Part shown: positions 1 to 5,247 of the stretch, piece after piece
How the letters are laid out: each line of letters starts with the position of its first letter
Numbering within the stretch: the stretch's first letter is position 1
Assembly: GCA_021160885.1 (NCBI GenBank)
Contig: JAGHBR010000216.1
Coordinates: forward strand, 1 to 5,247
Direction of reading: 5' to 3'
Length of the DNA stretch: 5,247 bases
Source: Caldisericaceae bacterium
GTDB lineage: Bacteria > Calditrichota > Calditrichia > Calditrichales > Calditrichaceae
Notes under the pieces: model-generated
Database searches by the model: none
What the model saw: only the letters and a program-made list of their open reading frames with translations
What the model was told of the DNA's origin: nothing
Program-made: the position numbers and the translations under genes

Positions 1-102
1 GATTTCCTGAGGGTATTAAATAATAAACATTTTAGAAGAATAAGTGAATTTCATGTACAGTTTGCGTAACCTGTTTTTTACTCTGGTTAAATCACAATGC
101 AC

Positions 103-858
103 TTACGCCATTACAGACTGGCGGATTTGTGGAATGGCGCCAAAACGTCGTTCGCGCGATTGGAAATCGGCAATAGCCTGGGCTAACTCCTCTTCCGTAA
201 AATCGGGCCACATGGTGTGCGTAAAGTAAAATTCGGCATAGGCACATTCCCAGAGCAAAAAGTCGCTCAAACGCTGTTCGCCGCCGGTGCGTATCAACAG
301 ATCAACATCCGGTGCGTAATCATTGGAATGCATGGCTTTTGCCAAATAATGAGCAAAGCGTTCCCGTGTTAAATCCTCTTCATCGGCTGCCATTTGCGCT
401 GCCCGCATCAACATTTCGCGTGAGGAATAATCAATGGCCAGTCGTAGATGTAAATTTTCGCCAAAACGTGTTCTGGCCTCGGCATCTTCCATCTGAGCCA
501 CTAATTGTGGACTCAAGCGATCGCGTCGGCCAATAAAAGACAGTTTTACGCCATTTTCCAGACTGGTCTTTACTTCAGAGCGCAGCTTGTTTTGCAAAAG
601 CTGCATCAGCATATTCACTTCCTGTTGCGGTCTTTTCCAGTTATCTGAGGAAAAAGCATAAAGGGTTAAAGTCGTAATGCCGTACTTTGGCGCAGCTTCA
701 ATAATGCGTTTGGCGGTTTCTGCGCCTTCGCGGTGTCCCCAAAAACGCGCTTTGCCGCGTTGCTGCGCCCATCGTCCGTTACCATCCATGATGATGGCTA
801 CGTGCAAGTTCGAATCCTGGCCTGGCGCTTCCGTGGAAAGCCGAAAATGTTCACCCAT
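103..858 (-). CDS. uppS: Isoprenyl transferase (cis-prenyltransferase, UppS family)
   Basis: Complete 251-residue protein, the usual length for the family. Undecaprenyl diphosphate synthases add isopentenyl diphosphate units in cis to farnesyl diphosphate at the cytoplasmic membrane face, making the lipid carrier for peptidoglycan and other envelope polymers. Visible motifs: IIMDGNGRW with catalytic Asp25, GHREGAE with His42, LYAFSSDNWKRP (69-77), and IRTGGEQRLSDFLLW with Arg190, Arg196 and Ser198, followed by the Mg-binding Glu209 in AYAEFYF. The ATG at 858 is supported by a Shine-Dalgarno match (TGAGG, complement of 866-870) 7 bases upstream. Two motifs differ from the common housekeeping form: FSxENW reads FSSDNW, and NYGGR reads DYSSR (143-147). 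The gene is divergent from the STAND gene, and no frr, cdsA or dxr is visible beside it. It could therefore be a second cis-prenyltransferase making a different chain length. The family is certain; the exact product is not. Confidence 0.96.
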   Translation of the reverse strand: MGEHFRLSTEAPGQDSNLHVAIIMDGNGRWAQQRGKARFWGHREGAETAKRIIEAAPKYGITTLTLYAFSSDNWKRPQQEVNMLMQLLQNKLRSEVKTSLENGVKLSFIGRRDRLSPQLVAQMEDAEARTRFGENLHLRLAIDYSSREMLMRAAQMAADEEDLTRERFAHYLAKAMHSNDYAPDVDLLIRTGGEQRLSDFLLWECAYAEFYFTHTMWPDFTEEELAQAIADFQSRERRFGAIPQIRQSVMA

Positions 859-937
859 CTTTTTGCCTCAATTTAATTATTTTGCCAAAAACTATTGAAT
901 TTTTTATTTTTATCGTTAAGTTTAAGCGTTGTACAAA

Positions 938-970
938 TTCAGATGATAATACTTATTAAAATTATCTGAA
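938..970. promoter_or_regulatory. Imperfect inverted repeat, possible operator, in the divergent intergenic region
   Basis: The left arm TTCAGATGATAAT (938-950) and the right arm ATTATCTGAA (961-970) are reverse complements apart from three extra bases in the left arm, with a 10-base AT-rich spacer. It is centred about 57 bases before the ATG of the STAND regulator gene and about 95 bases from the uppS start. GATAAT at 945-950 resembles a -10 box reading toward the STAND gene, but I see no convincing -35 partner. The position and symmetry suit an operator, possibly for the winged-helix head of the adjacent protein (inference). A simple RNA hairpin in the leader is the alternative. Confidence 0.35.
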
Positions 971-1010
971 AGAGTCATGAGATAGTTGTGAGAAAAAGTT
1001 AAAATATCCT

Positions 1011-3752
1011 ATGAATCATACAATTACCGGCTTTCGCTTTGCAGAATTTGAAATCGATTTAAAGAATCGACTTTTAAAAAAAAACGATCAGCCAGTCGCG
1101 CTAACGTCAAAATACTTCGATGTACTGGTTTTACTGGTGGAAAACAATCAACAGCTGACCAGCAAAGAAAAGATCTTCGAGACAGTCTGGAAAGACACCA
1201 TCGTAACGGAGTCAGCGCTAAGCCAGTGCATTAAAGATATCCGCAAGGCTTTGGGAGACAACGCCCACAATCCCCGTTTCATCAAAACCGTGGCTAAACA
1301 CGGTTACATGTTCATCGCCGAAGTAGACCCCATTTTAAGCGAACGCTTCCGTAAAAGTGAACCAGCAATTAAACGCCAACGTCCCTACAAATTTTTAGAT
1401 TACTTTCGCGAAGAAGATCAGGAGCTGTTCTTTGGTCGGGAAAAGGAAATTGAACTGCTGACTTCAAAAATTCTGAGTCATCGTTCCTTTATTCTACACG
1501 GCAAATCAGGTGTAGGTAAAAGTTCTTTGATTCGCGCCGGACTGGTGCCCGCTTTAAAACAGCAGGGACACAGCCCCTTTGTGATTCGCAGTTTTCATGA
1601 TCCGGCCGAGCAACTATTACACACATTAAACCGTCTAACCGGTGAGCATAACGGCTCGCTCAAAAAGATCGACTGGTCACAATTACTTAAAAAAATTAAA
1701 AGCCGTTTAAAAAACAGAAATTTAATTTTCTTTTTTGATCAGTTCGAAGATTTCTTTTTGCTGCTCAGTCCGCAGGAACAGCAGCAATTGCTGACGGTCT
1801 TTGAACAGCTGCTGCGTGACGAAACGTTGAATATACATCTGGGTTTTGTGCTGCGAGAAGATCTGCTGGCGGAAATGAGTTTGTTCAAAGCGATTTTGCC
1901 CGAAATTTTTCATCATGAGTACCGGCTGTTAAAGTTAGAAAAAGAACAGGCGTCGCAAGCCATTTTACAACCGGCCCGGGCTGTAAACTGCCCCATTGAA
2001 GAAGAAGTGGCGCAGCGTATTTTGAACGACCTGACGCACGGAGATCAGCCGATTGACCCACCACAGCTGCAAATTGTTTGTGATGCCCTGTTCGACGCTC
2101 GGGATCAACAGGCGGGTATTACCTGTCATGAATACGAAGCCCTTGGTGGCGCCTCGCAAATTCTTGAAAATTATATGACACGCGTGCTGCACCGCTTTGA
2201 CGGCGAAAAGTTAAATTTAGCGCGAGAAATCCTGAAATCACTGATCAACCTACAGGGACAACGCCTGGTAGTGCCCATGGACACGCTGATCAGCCGTTTT
2301 GCCAGCAGCGGCCTTCAGACCGAATTGATTCAGCGGTTAATCTACGAACTGTCGGATACACGTCTGATTCGCATTGGTCGGCAGGAAGGTAAAAACTGGC
2401 TTGAATTAAGCCACGATTTTTTAGTGCCGCAGATCAATGCATGGATTTCGGAAGAGGAAAAGGGCTTGCGTCAGGCGCACAACATTCTGGAGCGCGGCCT
2501 GGAAGCCTTTAATCATCACCAGTTGCTGCTCGATGAAGACGCTTTGCAAATCATTCTGCCTTTTGAGCGCCATCTCAAACTGACGCCACAGGAAGCAACG
2601 TTTTTAGCCCGCAGTCAGTTGTACCGCGGTTACATCCTTTCGGAAGGATTGAAAAAACAGGTGCCCGAATTAACAGAAATTATTATTGAGTCTTTAGCCA
2701 GCGGTGATGCCAGAGTACGCATGGCGGCGGCCGAATCGGCCCTTAACATTTTACATCCTCAGGTTGAAAAACAGCTTTTTCATCACGCTCTCTGGGACGA
2801 AGATTTAAACGTACGCAAAACAGCCAGCATTGTCTATCTAAAAAACTACGGCGCCGAAGGCCAGGCCAAGCTGGCCAGAGGTAAAAATCAAAAAAAAGCC
2901 GGTCTGATTCGTCGCGCCGTGAGCCTGGCTTTTGCCCGTGATTTTGACATTCATCTCATTTATTTGCGGAAGCTACCGTTGTTAGTAGCTTTTTTAGTAG
3001 TCAGCGGTTTGATCTGGGTTCGTATTTACCGATACCGCAAACAAATCTCGAAAAAAATTTCCGGAGCGACCTTCGGCGCCACGATTTCCGGATTGGTGGT
3101 TGGTTCCATGCTTACACTTTTGCTGGTTATTTTTAAACAACCCCAGACTTTCGAAACGGTAACATATTTACTGGCGCTTCTTTCTCTGGGCGGTATGGCG
3201 GCCTTTTTTGCCGGACTGGGCATTAGTTCAGGCCTTGCTACCATGCGTTATGTTACTTACCGACACAGTTTGTGGTGGATGGTAGTTGGTGGTACCATCG
3301 GTGGTTTACTGATCGGCAGCCTGATCAATTTAATTGGTGTGGACATCTTACGTGCTTTATTTGGTCAGGAATTAATCAATATTACCGGCGCGCTTGAAGG
3401 CACCATTCTGGGCTTTTGTCTGTCGCTGGGTTTGACTATTTCCGAGATCTTTTACCCCAAAAATCGACTGGCCAAAATATTGACTACTGCTCTATTTTCT
3501 ACCATTGGCGCCATTGCTCTATCACTGTTCGAAGGCAATCTTTTCAGCGGCAGCATCGCAGCTATTGCAAAGTCCTTTGGCAAATCGCAGATCAATCTAG
3601 AACCGCTGGCCTCGCTGTTAGGCGAAGGGCATTTTGGTCTGCTATCCCGATTGTTTCTCAGCTCGATTGAAGGATTTTTGTTTGGCGGACTCTTCGCTGC
3701 GGGCATGGAAATTTTGGGTAATAATCTTTCCCAGAAGGAGAATTTAAGTTAA
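1011..3752 (+). CDS. Winged-helix / STAND NTPase / polytopic membrane protein (putative membrane-anchored regulator)
   Basis: This is a 913-residue protein with no gene name I recognise. Residues 5-105 form an OmpR/PhoB/CadC-type winged helix (FEIDLKNRLL, LTSKYFDVLVLLVEN, recognition-helix region ALSQCIKDIRKALGD, wing TVAKHGYMF). Residues 126-480 resemble the STAND NTPase family often called nSTAND1. They include the entry motif YKFLDYFREEDQELFFGRE, Walker A GKSGVGKSS (164-172, Lys170), Walker B IFFFDQFED (239-247, Asp243) and a C-terminal LSHDFLVPQI (466-475). Residues 550-615 look like one or two HEAT-type helical repeats. About seven hydrophobic helices follow, near 654-672, 687-708, 716-740, 755-778, 792-811, 823-840 and 882-903. 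A likely model is ATP-dependent switching that controls DNA binding from the membrane; the ligand and target genes are unknown. The ATG start gives a complete winged helix, but its ribosome site is weak (AGAAAAAG about 13 bases upstream). No clear terminator follows. An antiphage STAND role is possible but unsupported by any effector domain. Confidence 0.85.
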   Translation: MNHTITGFRFAEFEIDLKNRLLKKNDQPVALTSKYFDVLVLLVENNQQLTSKEKIFETVWKDTIVTESALSQCIKDIRKALGDNAHNPRFIKTVAKHGYMFIAEVDPILSERFRKSEPAIKRQRPYKFLDYFREEDQELFFGREKEIELLTSKILSHRSFILHGKSGVGKSSLIRAGLVPALKQQGHSPFVIRSFHDPAEQLLHTLNRLTGEHNGSLKKIDWSQLLKKIKSRLKNRNLIFFFDQFEDFFLLLSPQEQQQLLTVFEQLLRDETLNIHLGFVLREDLLAEMSLFKAILPEIFHHEYRLLKLEKEQASQAILQPARAVNCPIEEEVAQRILNDLTHGDQPIDPPQLQIVCDALFDARDQQAGITCHEYEALGGASQILENYMTRVLHRFDGEKLNLAREILKSLINLQGQRLVVPMDTLISRFASSGLQTELIQRLIYELSDTRLIRIGRQEGKNWLELSHDFLVPQINAWISEEEKGLRQAHNILERGLEAFNHHQLLLDEDALQIILPFERHLKLTPQEATFLARSQLYRGYILSEGLKKQVPELTEIIIESLASGDARVRMAAAESALNILHPQVEKQLFHHALWDEDLNVRKTASIVYLKNYGAEGQAKLARGKNQKKAGLIRRAVSLAFARDFDIHLIYLRKLPLLVAFLVVSGLIWVRIYRYRKQISKKISGATFGATISGLVVGSMLTLLLVIFKQPQTFETVTYLLALLSLGGMAAFFAGLGISSGLATMRYVTYRHSLWWMVVGGTIGGLLIGSLINLIGVDILRALFGQELINITGALEGTILGFCLSLGLTISEIFYPKNRLAKILTTALFSTIGAIALSLFEGNLFSGSIAAIAKSFGKSQINLEPLASLLGEGHFGLLSRLFLSSIEGFLFGGLFAAGMEILGNNLSQKENLS

Positions 3753-3802
3753 AGGTATAAGGGGGTAAGGGTTTAAGAGTTAACCCTGAAATTTGTTACT
3801 TT

Positions 3803-4207
3803 AGCGTGAATACAGCCTTGTGTTGAATTAAGCACCGCAGGCGGGGCAATTTTTATTACTAACCAGAATTAATCTATGAACAAGAAATCAAAGATTATTT
3901 TCTCTACAACAGAAACGTAAAACACTGGTCACGAGCTGCTTTCTCCGTTTCCATCAGCTCCATTAAATTCTTTTACGAAAAAATGTTACAAAGAAAATAG
4001 CATTTATTCGGACTGGTTCGCCCGCCTCGAGACAAATCATTGCCAGTCATATTAAGACTGAAAGAAGTTAATAAAATTTTTTCTTGCATCAAAATGGAAA
4101 ATCACAAAGCCTGCCTGAAAACCATTTATTCGTTTTTTTAATTCCAATTAAGGTTAATGGAAACGTACGTCCAAAAGGTAAGCATTGACAAAAATTATGA
4201 AAAGATT
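3803..4207 (+). pseudogene. Decayed tyrosine recombinase / integrase (IS91-associated type), N-terminal half
   Basis: Read in the frame of position 3875, this stretch gives PELIYEQEIKDYFLY, then VKHWSRAAF, IKFFYEKML, LVRPPRDKSLPVIL, KEVNKIFSCIK, CLKTIYS and LRLMETYVQKVSID. From memory, these follow the order of the SAM-like core-binding domain and the start of the catalytic domain of tyrosine recombinases that accompany IS91-type elements. Arg in LRL would be the first catalytic Arg (GLRLQE in intact relatives). The frame is broken by TAG at 3998-4000, where a Trp codon TGG is expected, and by TAA at 4139-4141, where TIYSCG is expected. TAA at 3860-3862 and TGA at 3824-3826 interrupt a less certain N-terminal extension. 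The similarity fades after about 4195; the catalytic His/Arg box and Tyr are absent. It is therefore a truncated, dead gene. Core similarity (3863-4189) is strong by eye; the outer limits are approximate. Confidence 0.8.
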
Positions 4208-4212
4208 ATGTG

Positions 4213-4250
4213 TTTAAAAATGATTAAGGCCCTGACTTTTAAAAATGATT
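4213..4250. repeat. 13-bp direct repeat just after the integrase remnant
   Basis: TTTAAAAATGATT occurs at 4213-4225 and again, identical, at 4238-4250, with 12 bases between. It lies where the integrase similarity ends, so it may mark a small duplication or deletion scar. The unit is AT-rich and could also be chance; nothing identifies it as a known attachment site. Confidence 0.5.
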
Positions 4251-4300
4251 GTTTCTTTTCAGGAAAAACCGAGCCATTTCAGTAGGTCTCTCCACTTGAT

Positions 4301-4450
4301 TAACGAAAAAGCAAAATCCATAGGCAGTTCGGGGCCTAGTCCAACACGGGCTTGTCGTAGCATAAGCGAAGATCCCGATAGCCGGACGCTGGGTAAAAGC
4401 GCACTTGCGGCTGTTTATGGCTTAGCGTCCGGTGCGAAGCCTATTCGTTA
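4301..4450. repeat. Imperfect palindrome of about 150 bp, attC-like or other folded mobile-element site
   Basis: Several complementary arms are nested in order. TAACGAA (4301-4307) pairs with TTCGTTA (4444-4450). ATAGGC-AG-TTCG (4320-4331) pairs with CGAAGCCTAT (4435-4444), leaving a 2-base bulge. GCCGGACGCT (4381-4390) pairs with AGCGTCCGGT (4424-4433), ending in a G-T wobble. AAGC (4397-4400) pairs with GCTT (4420-4423). The block is GC-rich within AT-rich flanks. Its ends, GATTAAC (4298-4304) and GTTATGT (4447-4453), come close to the integron attC boundary boxes RYYYAAC and GTTRRRY, and the 3' end of the restriction gene is only about 25 bases away, as for a cassette gene and its attC. 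Against attC: the length is at the upper limit, and the left arm has 12 unpaired bases with none opposite. A REP-like or IS-end structure is the alternative. No ORF through this block looks protein-like. Confidence 0.45.
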
Positions 4451-4475
4451 TGTGATACATGTAATATTTTGTTTA

Positions 4476-5117
4476 TTATGAATTAGTTAGCCTTTCTATT
4501 TCTCTAATTATTTCTCCAATTACTTCCGGATTTTGGATTCTCTTTTTGTCTCTTTCTTTTATTGAAAAAATATAAAAGACTTTACCACCATATTTTTGAG
4601 TGAAATCAGAGTGAGTATTATTTTGAATTTTCCTTTCTTTAAATATTTCTGGAATTTGAGCTGTATTGCTTACAGGTTTGATTTGTAATCCAATATATTT
4701 ATCCTTTAGCTGTATAAAAAAATCAACATTATATAATCTATCCCATTCATCGGGGGCAGGTTCTATTTTGTATTCTTCACCAATCTCTTTTTGCAATTGA
4801 CCATAAATGGTTTTAATTTCAGTCATATATCCATCAAAGGTTCTATCAATTACCATTTGATGCATGTATTTTATACAATCTTCTTCTGTAATTTCTTCAA
4901 CTTCTGCTGCAATCACTTCCGTTATTTTTATATACAGTTTTCTTCCAAGCTCATCTATATGTTCTTTAGGTCTAACTTTTTCATAATAATAGCGTCTCCA
5001 ATCTTCTATTGTTTTGGGTTGACATTTTCTAATCTCTTCCGATGTAGCTCCTACATTTCTTTTAAAATTTAATTGAAACCTATTCATTGCACTATTGAGT
5101 ATCCATTCTTTAGCCAT
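4476..5117 (-). CDS. Type II restriction endonuclease, MjaI family (predicted CTAG site)
   Basis: Complete 213-residue protein. Its N-terminus, KEWILNSAMNRFQLNFKRNV, followed by SEEIRKCQPKTIEDWRRYY, is what I recall of the RE_MjaI family; the prototype from Methanocaldococcus jannaschii cuts CTAG. Such enzymes cleave unmodified DNA and need a partner methyltransferase. A PD-(D/E)XK-like core is suggested by VDFFIQ with Asp132, then IGLQIKP with Gln145 and Lys147 (a D...QxK arrangement), although I cannot confirm these as catalytic. The ATG at 5117 has GGAG (complement of 5125-5128) 7 bases upstream, inside the preceding gene, whose stop overlaps this start by 8 bp. The two are thus co-transcribed and probably translationally coupled. 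The gene is AT-rich compared with uppS and the STAND gene, which suggests acquisition by transfer. Family assignment is from memory of the sequence pattern, so the cut site is a prediction. Confidence 0.82.
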   Translation of the reverse strand: MAKEWILNSAMNRFQLNFKRNVGATSEEIRKCQPKTIEDWRRYYYEKVRPKEHIDELGRKLYIKITEVIAAEVEEITEEDCIKYMHQMVIDRTFDGYMTEIKTIYGQLQKEIGEEYKIEPAPDEWDRLYNVDFFIQLKDKYIGLQIKPVSNTAQIPEIFKERKIQNNTHSDFTQKYGGKVFYIFSIKERDKKRIQNPEVIGEIIREIERLTNS

Positions 5118-5247
5118 TAACTTGCTCCATTTTTAAAAATTTATTTTTAAGGTTAAAATTAATCGCCCTATCTACTTTTGCAAAACCATGTTTAATCAAA
5201 TGCGCATTAATAAAAGTTTTATTTTTTAAATAAACATAGGCCAATAA
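5110..5247 (-). CDS. C-terminal fragment resembling an SNase/TNase-like domain (partial, 5' end outside window)
   Basis: The minus-strand frame open from the window edge encodes 45 residues before TAA at 5110-5112. It reads LLAYVYLKNKTFINAHLIKH, then GFAKVDRAI. This resembles the second half of staphylococcal-nuclease-like domains, which carry LAYVY-x-DG-x-xVN-x-x-L-x-x-x-G-x-AKV. The remainder (FNLKNKFLKMEQ) would be the last helix. The N-terminal part, including any catalytic Arg/Asp/Glu residues, lies beyond 5247, so activity cannot be judged. It overlaps the restriction endonuclease start by 8 bp in an ATGGCTAA arrangement and is AT-rich like that gene, so it is part of the same operon. 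It could be a stand-alone nuclease or the tail of a fused methyltransferase; a methyltransferase would be expected nearby. Confidence 0.72.
   Translation of the reverse strand, partial: LLAYVYLKNKTFINAHLIKHGFAKVDRAINFNLKNKFLKMEQVNG

Noticed and set aside
67..89. TAACC/GGTTA inverted repeat downstream of uppS
   Set aside because: Five base pairs around a 13-base loop with no T tract on the minus strand; not supported as a terminator. I see no gene in 1-102.
3769..3786. GGGTT/AACCC inverted repeat 16 bases after the STAND stop codon
   Set aside because: Only a 5-bp stem with an 8-base loop and no T tract after it, so it is not a convincing terminator.
3832..3847. GC-rich hairpin GCACCGC/GCGGGGC followed by a T-rich run, like a terminator for the STAND gene
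   Set aside because: The arms are separated by only two bases, contain a mismatch, and fall within the likely N-terminal part of the integrase remnant. Too weak to call.
3803..4207. Integron integrase (IntI) remnant, which would make the palindrome a classic integron site
   Set aside because: The motif wording (YFLY...VKHWSR, LVRPPRDKSLPVIL, LRLME) fits IS91-associated tyrosine recombinases better than IntI, and the part that would carry the IntI-specific insertion is missing.
4245..4481. Plus-strand 78-codon open frame running through the GC-rich palindrome
   Set aside because: It coincides with the inverted-repeat structure, has no ribosome binding site, shows no protein-family pattern and ends in the 3' end of the restriction gene. 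Reading openness follows from the GC-rich block.
4791..5072. Plus-strand 93-codon frame opposite the restriction gene
   Set aside because: Low-complexity Phe/Ile/Asn-rich translation, typical of the antisense of an AT-rich gene; the minus-strand frame has a recognisable family and a ribosome site.

Overview
The window is bacterial chromosomal DNA with two kinds of sequence in it. Positions 1-3752 hold two long, intact, divergently oriented genes of moderate GC (about 45-50% in the lines I counted). Positions from about 3800 to the end look like an accessory region. They contain a decayed recombinase gene, a GC-rich imperfect palindrome, and the end of an AT-rich restriction operon (roughly 25-40% GC in the lines I counted). 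The organism cannot be fixed from the sequence. UppS shows that it is bacterial. The large STAND protein with a DNA-binding head and an IS91-associated-type integrase remnant would suit an environmental Gram-negative of the Calditrichota / Bacteroidota-Chlorobiota kind, but that is a guess.

Layout. (1) 103-858, minus strand: a complete cis-prenyltransferase (UppS family) with variant motifs, not accompanied here by its common partners frr, cdsA or dxr. (2) 859-1010: a divergent, AT-rich intergenic region with an imperfect inverted repeat (938-970) that could be an operator. (3) 1011-3752, plus strand: a 913-residue protein with an N-terminal OmpR/CadC-type winged helix, a STAND NTPase core, a HEAT-like segment and about seven C-terminal membrane helices. 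It reads as a membrane-anchored, ATP-switched transcription regulator. (4) About 3803-4207, plus strand: a tyrosine recombinase pseudogene with several in-frame stops. (5) 4213-4250: a 13-bp direct repeat. (6) 4301-4450: an imperfect palindrome of about 150 bp resembling an integron attC-like or other folded recombination site. (7) 4476-5117, minus strand: a restriction endonuclease of the MjaI family (prototype site CTAG). (8) 5110-5247, minus strand, cut by the window edge: the C-terminus of a protein resembling a staphylococcal-nuclease (SNase/TNase) fold, overlapping the endonuclease start by 8 bp.

How they work together. The endonuclease and the upstream partial gene are translationally coupled and most likely form one restriction-modification operon whose methyltransferase lies beyond 5247. 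The palindrome and dead integrase beside its 3' end suggest the operon arrived as mobile DNA next to the regulator gene. Nothing links the uppS gene functionally to the rest.
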